Positions 33,592 to 42,163 of a stretch of 64,000 nucleotides of DNA are shown here, piece after piece; positions within the stretch are counted from its first letter, which is position 1, and each line of letters opens with the position of its first letter. Below the pieces are notes generated by a model. That model made no database searches. It saw nothing but the letters and a program-made list of their open reading frames with translations, and was not told the origin of the DNA. Source of the DNA: Burkholderia sp. Bp8963 (lineage in GTDB: Bacteria; Pseudomonadota; Gammaproteobacteria; Burkholderiales; Burkholderiaceae); the NCBI RefSeq assembly GCF_003854275.1, contig NZ_QTQP01000012.1:62001-126000 (forward strand). The letters run 5' to 3'. A program made the translations under genes and the position numbers.

Positions 33592-34050
33592 CTACGTCGG
33601 CAACGCCGACGTCAGCTTGATCTTCTGCATCGGAATATCGGTCTTCACGCTCTGCACGCCCGGGATGCGCGTCAGGTATTCCATCTGGAAGCGCCGGTAG
33701 TCGTCGATGTCGGCCGCGACGATGCGCAGCAGGAAATCGCAATCGCCTGCCATCAGGTGACACTCGACGACTTCCGGCATCTGCTGGACGGCATCGGCAA
33801 AGCGATTCACGGTATCGGCGTCCTGCCCCTTCAGCCACACGCGCGCGAAGATCGTCAGCGCCTTGCCGACCTTCGCCGGGTTCAGCACCGCGACGTATTT
33901 CTCGATCACGCCCGCCTCCTCGAGCAGCCGCACGCGCCGCAGGCACGGCGACGGCGACAGCCCCACTTCGTGCGCGAGCTCGACATTCTGCATGCGGCCG
34001 TCGCGCTGCAGCGCGTTCAGGATCCGCCGGTCGATGGCATCAATCTTCAT
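33592..34050 (-). CDS. Lrp/AsnC family transcriptional regulator
   Basis: 152 residues. Helix-turn-helix at about 4-50 (IDAIDRRILNALQRDGRMQN, LSPSPCLRRVRLLEEAGVI), RAM domain with VVECHLMAGDCDFLLRIVAA. An alternative start 6 bases upstream exists (34056). It is divergent from azlCD with 124 bases between, so it probably senses branched-chain amino acids (or leucine) and controls their export. Confidence 0.92.
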   Translation of the reverse strand: MKIDAIDRRILNALQRDGRMQNVELAHEVGLSPSPCLRRVRLLEEAGVIEKYVAVLNPAKVGKALTIFARVWLKGQDADTVNRFADAVQQMPEVVECHLMAGDCDFLLRIVAADIDDYRRFQMEYLTRIPGVQSVKTDIPMQKIKLTSALPT

Positions 34051-34174
34051 TGGCATCCGATTCCACAATTTTTCAAACAACGACATTGAATGCCAAATTC
34101 TCCGAAAGATCTGGCCACAACGCAACCCGATTCGAGTCAAAAAAGCAGACAATCCTCCCCCCGAAGGAGGAGTA
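34051..34174. promoter_or_regulatory. lrp-azlC divergent promoter region
   Basis: AT-rich (positions 34060-34100) with AAAAAAG near 34138 and a strong azlC ribosome-binding site AAGGAGGAG at 34164-34172. Individual Lrp boxes are not resolved. Confidence 0.5.
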
Positions 34175-34909
34175 ATGAGCAGTAGCGTTTCAACATCGAC
34201 CGGGCTGCGCGAGCGGCCTGCCTTTATCGCCGAGATGGGCCGCGGGATGCGCGCGGCGCTGCCCGTCATGCTGGGTTTCATTCCGTTCGCGCTGGTGCTG
34301 GGTGCGCAGGCAACCCAGAAGGGCCTGGGCATCCTCGAAGTGCCGCTGATGACGGGCCTCAATTTCGGCGGTGGCTCGGAGTTCGCGGCGATCCATCTGT
34401 GGACGTCGCCACCGCACATCGCGCTGATCGTCGCGATGTCGTTCCTCGTGAATTCGCGTCACATCCTGATGGGCGCCGCGTTCGCGCCGTATATCCGGCG
34501 CCTGCCGCGCCGGCGCGCGTTCGCCGCGCTGTTCTTCATGTGCGACGAGAGCTGGGCGATGTCGCTCGCCGACGCGCGGCAGCGATCGGCCGATCACATC
34601 AGCGTCGCGTACTACGCGGGCGTGGCGGCCGGCCTCTATTCGACGTGGGTGTCGATGACCACGCTCGGCGCGGCGCTCGGCCCGACGATCGGCGACGTCG
34701 AGCAATACGGCTTCGACATGGCGTTCACGGCGGTCTTTCTCGTGCTGCTGCGCGGAATGTGGAAAGGCCTGCGCGCGAGCCGGCCGTGGTTCGTCAGCCT
34801 CGTGGTCGCGGCCACCACGCATCTGGCCGTGCCCGGCGCGTGGTATGTCGCGGCCGGCGCGTGCGCGGGGCTGATCGCCGCGCTGCTGTGGGAGCCGCGC
34901 GATGCCTGA
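34175..34909 (+). CDS. azlC: AzlC family branched-chain amino-acid exporter subunit
   Basis: 244 residues. The family opening GMRAALPVMLGFIPFALVLG is followed by GGGSEFAAIHLW, FLVNSRHILMGAAFAPYIRR, FMCDESWAMSLAD. About six membrane segments. With AzlD it exports valine, leucine, isoleucine or analogues. Ends with an 8-base overlap into azlD. Start chosen at 34175 after AGGAGGAG. Confidence 0.93.
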   Translation: MSSSVSTSTGLRERPAFIAEMGRGMRAALPVMLGFIPFALVLGAQATQKGLGILEVPLMTGLNFGGGSEFAAIHLWTSPPHIALIVAMSFLVNSRHILMGAAFAPYIRRLPRRRAFAALFFMCDESWAMSLADARQRSADHISVAYYAGVAAGLYSTWVSMTTLGAALGPTIGDVEQYGFDMAFTAVFLVLLRGMWKGLRASRPWFVSLVVAATTHLAVPGAWYVAAGACAGLIAALLWEPRDA

Positions 34910-35201
34910 CGCCGCTACCCTCGCGACGATCGTGCTGATGGCGTCGAGCACGTACCTGTCGCGCATCCTCGGCTACGTGATGCTGCGCAACCGCACGCTG
35001 AGCCCGCGCATGACCGCCGTGATGGAAAACGTGCCCGGCTGCGTGCTGATCTCGGTGATCGCGCCGGCGTTCGTGTCGAGCCGACCCGCCGATCTGGCCG
35101 CGCTCGCGATCACGCTGCTCGCCGCGACCCGCCTGTCGATCCTGCCGACCGTGACGATCGGCGTCGTCGCGGCCGGCGTGCTGCGGCACCTGCTCGGGTA
35201 A
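34902..35201 (+). CDS. azlD: AzlD family branched-chain amino-acid exporter subunit
   Basis: 99 residues, four hydrophobic segments. The AzlD pattern is clear: TYLSRILGYVMLRNRTLSPR, then VMENVPGCVLISVIAPAF. It overlaps azlC by 8 bases and forms the small subunit of the exporter. Confidence 0.92.
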   Translation: MPDAATLATIVLMASSTYLSRILGYVMLRNRTLSPRMTAVMENVPGCVLISVIAPAFVSSRPADLAALAITLLAATRLSILPTVTIGVVAAGVLRHLLG

Positions 35202-35332
35202 TTCGGCGCGGCGGCACCGCGCAGCGCGCATGCGCGCATGCGCGCTCGCGCCAGCGTGGCTGCGCATGGGCCCAGTCGGCGATCAGCGGCGTGTCGACGA
35301 GGCCCGGCGCTACCGCACCGACGCGGAAAGCA

Positions 35333-35755
35333 TCATGCGTCTTCCCCATCGGGCAGATCGATCAACGCCTCGCGCTTCCCGGCCACATACAGGCGCTTGC
35401 CGATCCTCGGGTAATCGCACACGTCGTGTTCGAGCCGCTGCCCGGCGACGAAGAGCACGAGCGGCACGTCACCCGTGTTCACCAGCGTGTGCGCGTCGCC
35501 GCCACGCCGGAACCCGAGGAAATCGCCGGGCCCGACCGCGTAGTCGCGCTCGCCGATCGTCGCGGTGCCGTTGCCGGACAGCACGTACACGCACTCCTCT
35601 TCGTAGTGGTGCATGTGATATTCGGCCGACCCGTGCCCCGGCATCAGCGTGACCTGCAGCACGCCGAGCTGCGTGAGCCCGGTCAGGTCGCCCAGCGGTT
35701 TCTTGAGACGGACTGCGTCGGCATTCAGCGAATGGACCGAGCGCTCCGGCTCCAT
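35333..35755 (-). CDS. Cupin domain protein
   Basis: 140 residues from the ATG at 35755 (MEPERSVHSLN); the ribosome-binding site is weak. The conserved cupin box 1 is AEYHMHHYEEECVYVLSGNG (His, His, Glu ligands), and box 2 is GDFLGFRRGGDAHTLVNTGD (His ligand). A metal-binding single-domain cupin of unknown role. It stands downstream of the PLP decarboxylase gene on the same strand, gap about 180 bases. Confidence 0.85.
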   Translation of the reverse strand: MEPERSVHSLNADAVRLKKPLGDLTGLTQLGVLQVTLMPGHGSAEYHMHHYEEECVYVLSGNGTATIGERDYAVGPGDFLGFRRGGDAHTLVNTGDVPLVLFVAGQRLEHDVCDYPRIGKRLYVAGKREALIDLPDGEDA

Positions 35756-35937
35756 GTTCTCGATCTCGGCTGCCTTCAACAATTCACGAGGATGATTCGT
35801 CAAGGTTGTGCTCGCAACGATAGATGCTTGGGTTGAGTGACCCGTCCGCCACGTGGTGCTGCAACCAATAGATTGGCTGTTAGTTCCAATGTGGCGCGGC
35901 GGCCCGGTATTCGTCCACGACCGCCGCGCTGCATGCT

Positions 35938-37290
35938 TCAGCCGACGTGCCACACACGCAACGCGGCGAGCAGGCCGATGAGCCGTTCGACGTGTTCATC
36001 GCCAGTCCGCCACGACGACACGCTGATCCGGAATGCCGGCCGCCCCTGCCACACGGTCGCGCCGAACCAGACCTCGCCGGATGCCTGCGCGGCTTCGCGG
36101 ATCGCGACAGTTTGCGCCTCCGTGCCCGCGCGCACCAGTACCTGATTGAGCACCACACGGTTCAGCACATCGTAGCCGGCCGCCCGCAGGCCGTCGGCGA
36201 TGCGCGACGCGTACGCGCAATGGCGATCGACCATCGCGGCCACGCCCTCGCGCCCGAGCGAGCGCAGCGCGGCCCACACCGGAATGCCGCGCGCCCGCCG
36301 CGAGAACTCGAGATTGAGGTTCTTTTGCGCGTCCTGCGCTCCGCTCAGGTACACCGCGTCGCTGTTCATCGCGGTGGCCAGCGCCGCCGCGTCGCGACAG
36401 ATCACCATCGCGCCGTCGTACGGCGTGTTGAGCCACTTGTGGCCGTCGGTCGTCCAGCTGTCCGCGCCGTCGACGCCGTCGGTCAGCGCGTGCTTCGACG
36501 ACGCCCGCGCCCACAGGCCGAACGCGCCGTCCACGTGAACCCAGGCACCGGCCGCCTTCGCGCGCGGGATCAGCGCGGCGAACGGATCGAACTCGCCGGT
36601 GTTCACCTCGCCGGCCTGCACGCAGAAGATCGTCATGTCGTCGAGCGGCGGCAGGCGATCGGGATCGATGCGTCCGTGCGCGTCCACCGGCGCGACGACG
36701 ATGCGCTTCATCCCGAAGCCGAGCACCCGCAGCGCCTTCTTGACCGTGATGTGTGCGAGCTCCGAAATCACCACCTTGATCTCCGGCGCGCCGATCAGCC
36801 CGTCGCCGTCGAAGTCCCATCCCTTGCGCGCGAGCAGCGCGCGCCGTGCGGCGGCGATCGCGACGAGCGTGCACGCCGTCGCGCTGGTGCCGAAGCCGAC
36901 CGCGCTGTCGCGCGGCAGGTCGAGCGCGTCGACGACCCAGCGCGCCGCGAGCCGTTCGAGCGTCGCGGCAACCGGCGAATTGTCGAACGACGACGCGCAC
37001 TGGTCCCACGCGAGCATCAGGCGCTCGGCCGCGGCGGCGGCCGGCAGCGCCGCGCCGATCACGAAGCCGAAATAGTGCGGGCCATTCGACGCGACGGTCG
37101 CGGGCGAGCCCGCCTCGTCGAGCACGCGCAGCACGTCGTCGGCCGGCTTCCCCTGCTCGGGCAACGGCTCGTCGAACGCGGCCAGGTTCGCCAGCGCGGC
37201 GGCGTCCGGAAACGCGCGGCGCGTCTCCGCCGACGCGAGGTACGCACGCGCCCGTTGATCGGCATCGGCCAGCAACGCAAGTTCGTTCAT
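35938..37290 (-). CDS. PLP-dependent group II decarboxylase
   Basis: 450 residues. It belongs to the aromatic/glutamate decarboxylase group: SNGPHYFGFVIGAALP near 70, FGTSATACTLVAIAAARRAL at about 133-152 (phosphate-binding turn), HVDGAFGLWARASS with Asp binding the pyridine N, and TTDGHKWLNTPYDGAM with the PLP Lys at about 290. Substrate cannot be told; tyrosine, tryptophan or a beta-hydroxy amino acid are typical. Preceded by 12 bases by an ArsR-type regulator on the same strand, so jointly expressed. Confidence 0.88.
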   Translation of the reverse strand: MNELALLADADQRARAYLASAETRRAFPDAAALANLAAFDEPLPEQGKPADDVLRVLDEAGSPATVASNGPHYFGFVIGAALPAAAAAERLMLAWDQCASSFDNSPVAATLERLAARWVVDALDLPRDSAVGFGTSATACTLVAIAAARRALLARKGWDFDGDGLIGAPEIKVVISELAHITVKKALRVLGFGMKRIVVAPVDAHGRIDPDRLPPLDDMTIFCVQAGEVNTGEFDPFAALIPRAKAAGAWVHVDGAFGLWARASSKHALTDGVDGADSWTTDGHKWLNTPYDGAMVICRDAAALATAMNSDAVYLSGAQDAQKNLNLEFSRRARGIPVWAALRSLGREGVAAMVDRHCAYASRIADGLRAAGYDVLNRVVLNQVLVRAGTEAQTVAIREAAQASGEVWFGATVWQGRPAFRISVSSWRTGDEHVERLIGLLAALRVWHVG

Positions 37291-37302
37291 GTCGGGTGTC
37301 TC

Positions 37303-37602
37303 TCAGAGTTGTGACAGGTCACGGCCCAGCTTCTTCAGCTCGGCGTCGATCCGCTTGTAGTACGTGAATTTGCCGAGACGGGTCGCGCGCACGAAGCCGG
37401 CATCCGCGAGGATGCGCATGTGGCGGGTTGTCGTCGCCGGCGCGATGCCGAGCTTCTCGGTGATGAACGTGCAGCACACGCCGAGCGCGTCGATGTCGCC
37501 GTGCGGCTGCGGCGGGAAGTGCTGCCTCGGATTCTTGAGCCAGCGCATCACGGCAAGCCTGCTTTCATTGGCAAGGGCGCTGATGCGGGTGATGTCGTCC
37601 AT
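37303..37602 (-). CDS. ArsR family winged-helix regulator
   Basis: 99 residues starting at the ATG at 37602 behind GAGG. The fold shows ISALANESRLAVMRWLKNPR, LGIAPATTTRHMRILADAGF (recognition helix) and FTYYKRIDAELKKLG. Two adjacent cysteines (GVCCTFI) lie in the middle; no full ArsR metal site is seen, so it may be redox- or ligand-responsive. First in a two-gene operon with the PLP decarboxylase. Confidence 0.88.
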   Translation of the reverse strand: MDDITRISALANESRLAVMRWLKNPRQHFPPQPHGDIDALGVCCTFITEKLGIAPATTTRHMRILADAGFVRATRLGKFTYYKRIDAELKKLGRDLSQL

Positions 37603-37683
37603 GGTGTCTGCCTCGTCGAACATTTTGCATCTTAGCTAAATGATGAAATGCGTGCAAACGCGGGCTGCGTGGGCTGCTCGCCG

Positions 37684-39216
37684 TCACCGCCCCGCCAGCG
37701 CCGCGTCGATCACGCCGCCGATCCGCCGCACGAGTGCATCCATCCGTTCGGCCGGCACGCCGCCATACCCGAGCACGAGGCCGTTGTAGCGCTGCTCCGT
37801 GCCCGGCAGGCAGAACGTCGACAGCGGCCGCAGGTTCAGCCCGCGCGCCAGCGCGATGCGGCTCAGTTCGGTATCGGCCACGGGCACGTCGAGCCGCGCG
37901 GACAGATGCATGCCGCCGGCGCCGCCGGAGACCGTCAGCTGCGCGCGCAGGTGCCGCTCGAGCGCGTCCTGCAGCGTCGTGCGCCGCTGCGCGTACAGCC
38001 GGCGCATGCGTCGCAGGTGCCGCGCGAAATGCCCGGCCTCGATGAAATCCGCGAGCGCGTGCTGCTCGACCGCGCGCCCGTGCAGCATCAGCGCGCCGGC
38101 CGTGTCGCGCAACGCACGCGCAAGTGCGGGCGGCGCGATCAGGAAGCCGATCCGCAGCGCCGGAAACATGACCTTGCTGAAGGTGCCGAGATAGATCACC
38201 GGCGCGTCGTCGGCGAGCCCCTGCACCGCCGCGAGCGGCGCGCCGTGATGTCGGAATTCGCTGTCGTAGTCGTCCTCGACGATCCACGCACCGGCCGCGC
38301 GCGCATGCGCAACCAGTGCGAGCCGCCGTTCGAGGCTCATCACCGCGCCGAGCGGATACTGGTGCGACGGCGTGATGTAGATCAGCTTCGGCGGTCGATC
38401 GCGCCAGTCGTCCGCCCGCGGCGCGAGGCCGTCCGCATCGACACCAATCGGCACGACGCGCAGGTCGGCGGCGAGGAACGCATTGCGCGCACCGTGGTAG
38501 CCGGGATTCTCGATCCATGCGGTATCGCCCGCGTCGGCCAGCGCGCGGGCGCACAGATCGAGCGCATTCTGCGTGCCGTCGGTGACGATGACCTGCGCCG
38601 CATCGCAACGCACGCCGCGTGACACGCGCAGATAGCCGGCGATCGCTTCGCGCAGCCGCGCGTTCCCTTCGGCCGCCTGATAGCCGAGCTGCGCGGGCCC
38701 GGCAGCGCGCCATGCGCGCTCGATGCAACGCCGCCATTGCGGCAGCGGAAACGCGTCGACCGCGGGCGCGCCCGGCGTGAACGGCAGCGACTCGTCGATG
38801 CCGCCGCTCGCGCGCTCGGCGTGCGCGACCCGCCGCGACAGCATCGCGGCATCGTCAGCCACGGCAGTAGCAGCGGCATTATCATCAGCAGCAGCGGCGG
38901 CAGCAGCAGCGGCGGCCGGCACCGGCGCAGCACGCGGATGATGGAGGCCCACGCGCGCAACCACGGTGCCCTGCCGCGTGCCGATCACGAAACCCTCGGC
39001 GGTCAATCGTTCATACGCGTACAGCACCGAATTGCGCGCGATGCCCAGCTCGTCGGCGAGCGTGCGCGTCGGCAGCAGGCGCGCGCCTTCCGCAATCCGG
39101 CCGCCGAGGATCGCTGCGCGCAGGCACGCATACAGCCGGTGCTGCTGCGACATTCGCGCGGCCACATCGCGCCCGGTTTCGCGCTCGAACATCGACAGCA
39201 AAACACCGTAGTCCAT
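37684..39216 (-). CDS. MocR/PdxR family PLP-dependent transcriptional regulator
   Basis: 510 residues from the ATG at 39216 (MDYGVLLSMFERETGRD) behind TGGAGCC. Residues about 15-80 are a GntR-type winged helix (RLYACLRAAILGGRIAEGAR, RTLADELGIARNSVLYAYER). An Ala-rich linker (about 90-125) with a GCN-repeat DNA run follows. Residues about 150-500 are an aminotransferase fold-type I domain with the PLP Lys in IYLGTFSKVMFPALRIGFL. Divergent from a GNAT gene at 39350, which it may regulate. Confidence 0.92.
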   Translation of the reverse strand: MDYGVLLSMFERETGRDVAARMSQQHRLYACLRAAILGGRIAEGARLLPTRTLADELGIARNSVLYAYERLTAEGFVIGTRQGTVVARVGLHHPRAAPVPAAAAAAAAAADDNAAATAVADDAAMLSRRVAHAERASGGIDESLPFTPGAPAVDAFPLPQWRRCIERAWRAAGPAQLGYQAAEGNARLREAIAGYLRVSRGVRCDAAQVIVTDGTQNALDLCARALADAGDTAWIENPGYHGARNAFLAADLRVVPIGVDADGLAPRADDWRDRPPKLIYITPSHQYPLGAVMSLERRLALVAHARAAGAWIVEDDYDSEFRHHGAPLAAVQGLADDAPVIYLGTFSKVMFPALRIGFLIAPPALARALRDTAGALMLHGRAVEQHALADFIEAGHFARHLRRMRRLYAQRRTTLQDALERHLRAQLTVSGGAGGMHLSARLDVPVADTELSRIALARGLNLRPLSTFCLPGTEQRYNGLVLGYGGVPAERMDALVRRIGGVIDAALAGR

Positions 39217-39349
39217 CGTGGCTCCAGGAATGGGTTGGCTCATGGGTCTACACATGGTGCCACGAATTTTCTATCGTAAGCGTTCGAGCCGTATCCGGCC
39301 ATGCCGGCAACGGCCCCACTCCATTCCATCCAACGAGAGGTCGACGAAG

Positions 39350-39826
39350 ATGAACGCTACTGATGCCAGCCTGACCGTGCGCCGCGTCCGCGAGGACGAT
39401 TACGACAACTGGCTGCCGCTATGGGACGGCTACAACCGCTTTTACGGGCGCTTCGGCGATACGGCACTGCCGGCGGAAATCACGCGACTCACGTGGTCGC
39501 GTTTCTTCGACGGGTACGAACCCGTGCATGCGTTCGTCGCGGAACGCAACGGGACGCTCGTCGGGCTCGTGCATTTCCTGTATCACCGCAGCACGACGCT
39601 GATCGGCCCGACCTGCTATCTGCAGGACCTGTTCACGCTCGACAGCGAGCGTGGCAAGGGCGTCGGCCGCGCACTGATCGAAGCCGTCTATGCGGAGGCG
39701 CACAGCGCGCGGGCGGAACGCGTGTATTGGCAGACGCACGAGACGAATCACACCGCGATGCGGCTCTACGACACGGTCGCGGAGAAGTCGGGCTTCGTGA
39801 TCTACCGGAAGGTGCTGCCGCGGTAA
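39350..39826 (+). CDS. GNAT family N-acetyltransferase
   Basis: 158 residues. YLQDLFTLDSERGKGVGRAL contains the acetyl-CoA loop (RGKGVG), then TNHTAMRLYDTVAEKSGFVI with the NxxAxxLY motif. The length and the WSRFFDGYEPVHAFVAERNG segment fit diamine or amino-acid acetyltransferases. Divergent from the MocR regulator with 134 bases between; MocR proteins commonly control such neighbours. ATG at 39350. Confidence 0.9.
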   Translation: MNATDASLTVRRVREDDYDNWLPLWDGYNRFYGRFGDTALPAEITRLTWSRFFDGYEPVHAFVAERNGTLVGLVHFLYHRSTTLIGPTCYLQDLFTLDSERGKGVGRALIEAVYAEAHSARAERVYWQTHETNHTAMRLYDTVAEKSGFVIYRKVLPR

Positions 39827-39832
39827 ACGGCA

Positions 39833-40966
39833 TCACATCTGCACGATGTCGAGCAGCATCTTCTTGCCGCCCTTGTACGAGAACACCGAGATCGCGCCGT
39901 GCTTCAGGTCGCCCTGCGGCGTGAAGCTCGTCTCGCCGATCACGCCGCGATAGTCGGTGGCCGGCATCGCGGCCAGCACCTTCGCGGCGGACGTCGAGTT
40001 CGCGCGCTTCATCGCGTCGACGATGATGTAGACGGCGTCGTAAGAGAACGGCGCATAGACCTGCAGCGGCTGATGGTAGCGCGCCTCGTAGCGCTGCGCG
40101 AACGCCGCGCCGCCCGGCATCTTCTCGAGCGCGATGCCCGCTTCGGAACACACGACGTTGTCGGATGCCGCGCCCGCAAGCTTCGGCAGGTCCGTCGAGC
40201 ACACGCCGTCGCCGCCGAGGATCTTCGCGCGCAGGCCGAGCTGCCGCGCCTGCTTCGCGAGCGGCCCGCCGGTCGCGTCCATGCCGCCGTACATGATCGC
40301 GTCCGGGTTCTCGCCCTTGATCTTCGTGAGGATCGCGCGGAAATCGATCGCTTTGTCGTTCGTCGCATCGCGCGACACGATCTTCACGCCGGCAGCCTTC
40401 GCGGCCTTCTCGAATTCGGTCGCGAGCCCCTGGCCGTATGCGGTCGCGTCGTCGATCACGGCGACCGTCTTGATGCCCATGCTCTTCATCGCATAGCTGG
40501 CGAGCGCCGGCCCCTGCTGCGCATCGGTCGCGACGACCCGGTAGGTCGTCTTGAAGCCCTGCTGCGTGTACATCGGATTGGTCGCGGCCTGCGAGATCTG
40601 CACGATGCCGCCGTCCCGATAGACGCGCGACGCCGGGATCGACGTGCCCGAGTTGTGATGGCCGACGACGCCCACCACCTTGTCGTCGACGAGCCGCTGC
40701 GCGACCTGCGTCGCGGTGCGCGGATCGCCGGCGTCGTCCTGCGGATCGAGCTGCAGCGTCACCTTCTTGCCGCCGATCACGAGCCCTTTCGCGTTGATCT
40801 CCTCGACGGCCAGCCGCGCGCCGTTCTCGCTGTCCTTGCCGAGGTGTGCGATCGGGCCGGTCAGCGGCGCGACGTGGCCGATGCGCACGATCTCGTCCGC
40901 GTGCGCGGACAGCGCGCAGATCATCGCGGCAGCCGCGGCCAACGTCGTCTTGTGTGGTCGAATCAT
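39833..40966 (-). CDS. Branched-chain amino-acid ABC transporter substrate-binding protein (LivJ/K type)
   Basis: 377 residues from the ATG at 40966 behind CAGGAGAC. Sec signal (residues 1-23, ending SAHAD), then the LivJ-type mature start EIVRIGHVAPLTGPIAHLGK, GHHNSGTSIPASRVYRDGGI, and LGGDGVCSTDLPKLAG. No permease or ATPase genes lie nearby, so it must use distant ones. Last gene of an operon with ornithine cyclodeaminase and a deacetylase, so the ligand may be ornithine, an acetylated polyamine or another amino acid. Confidence 0.92.
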   Translation of the reverse strand: MIRPHKTTLAAAAAMICALSAHADEIVRIGHVAPLTGPIAHLGKDSENGARLAVEEINAKGLVIGGKKVTLQLDPQDDAGDPRTATQVAQRLVDDKVVGVVGHHNSGTSIPASRVYRDGGIVQISQAATNPMYTQQGFKTTYRVVATDAQQGPALASYAMKSMGIKTVAVIDDATAYGQGLATEFEKAAKAAGVKIVSRDATNDKAIDFRAILTKIKGENPDAIMYGGMDATGGPLAKQARQLGLRAKILGGDGVCSTDLPKLAGAASDNVVCSEAGIALEKMPGGAAFAQRYEARYHQPLQVYAPFSYDAVYIIVDAMKRANSTSAAKVLAAMPATDYRGVIGETSFTPQGDLKHGAISVFSYKGGKKMLLDIVQM

Positions 40967-41010
40967 GTTTGTCTCCTGGTGGACCATGTTGTTGGTGTCG
41001 ATGTGATTCA

Positions 41011-42087
41011 TCAATGGCTCAGGGCCGCGAGCATCGCGCGGCCCGCGGCGCCGGACGCCGCGCTGGCCTCGCTGCCGGTCGCGACGCCGAACAGGTTCTT
41101 CGGATCGCGCGGCGTCGGAATCAGGTCGAGCTCGATGCCGATGTCGCGCTCGCGCGCAGCCGCGTTCAGATAGCGCAGCGCCGAGAAATCCTCGAGCGCG
41201 AAGCCGACCGAGTCGAACACCGTCACCTGCGCATCGGATTCCCGGCCTTGCTGCGCGCCGGACACGATCTGCGCGAACTCGACGACCGGAAAATCCGCGG
41301 GCATCTGCTGGAGATCGCCTTCGATGCGCGTCTGCGGCTCGAACTCGACGACGACGCGCGCGCGCCGCAGCACGTCCGCGTGCAGTTCGGTCTTGCCGGG
41401 GCAATCGCCGCCCACCGCGTTGACGTGCATCCCGTCCTCGATCATGTCGGGCGTCAGGATCGTCGCGTTCGTCTTGTCGGCGGTGACCGTCGTCACGATG
41501 TCGGCGCCGCGCACCGCATCGGCCGCCGACGCACAGCGGATCACGCGCAGCCCCGCGAACGGCGCGAGATTGCGCACGAGCTTGTCGGTCGCGGCCGGAT
41601 CGATGTCGAACACGCGCAGTTCGTCGATGCCGAGCATCTCGTGAAACGCGACCGCCTGGAATTCGCTCTGCGCGCCGTTGCCGATCAGCGCCATCGAACG
41701 CGCGTCGCTGCGCGCGAGGAAGCGCGCGACCAGCGCGGACGTCGCGGCCGTGCGGATCGCCGTCGTCAGCGTCATCTCGCTGAGCAGCAGCGGATAGCCG
41801 GTGTCGACGTCGGCGAGCACGCCGAACGCCATCACCGTCAGCAAGTCGGCCTTCGTGTTCTTCGGGTGCCCGTTCACGTACTTGAACGCATACAGCCGGG
41901 CGTCGGACGTCGGCATCAGCTCGATCACGCCGTCCGGCGAATGGCTGGCGACGCGCGCGGTCTTCTCGAACGTCTCCCAGCGGCGGTAATCCTGCTCGAT
42001 GTACGAAGCCATCGTCGTCAGGATCTGCGGGATCCCGACTGCGTCGACGAGCTTCGACATGCTCGTCACATCCAGATATCGCGTCAT
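41011..42087 (-). CDS. Ornithine cyclodeaminase family protein
   Basis: 358 residues. NAD-binding GNGAQSEFQAVAFHEMLGI at about 138-156, MPTSDARLYAFKYVNGHPKN with the Lys of the active site at about 69, VTADKTNATILTPDMIEDG and HVNAVGGDCPGKTELHADV. It would convert ornithine to proline and ammonia. Middle gene of the deacetylase-OCD-binding protein operon (gaps of 76 and 44 bases). Confidence 0.92.
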   Translation of the reverse strand: MTRYLDVTSMSKLVDAVGIPQILTTMASYIEQDYRRWETFEKTARVASHSPDGVIELMPTSDARLYAFKYVNGHPKNTKADLLTVMAFGVLADVDTGYPLLLSEMTLTTAIRTAATSALVARFLARSDARSMALIGNGAQSEFQAVAFHEMLGIDELRVFDIDPAATDKLVRNLAPFAGLRVIRCASAADAVRGADIVTTVTADKTNATILTPDMIEDGMHVNAVGGDCPGKTELHADVLRRARVVVEFEPQTRIEGDLQQMPADFPVVEFAQIVSGAQQGRESDAQVTVFDSVGFALEDFSALRYLNAAARERDIGIELDLIPTPRDPKNLFGVATGSEASAASGAAGRAMLAALSH

Positions 42088-42163
42088 GCAAGTTGCTCCA
42101 TCGGTTGCGGCGGCCGACGGGCCGCCGTTGAAATGGTTGGCGCGCGGCCGTTATGTGGGGCCG

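Noticed and set aside
38860-38935. GCN trinucleotide run as a microsatellite of interest
   Set aside because: It encodes the Ala-rich linker of the MocR regulator, a normal feature of that family in GC-rich genomes.
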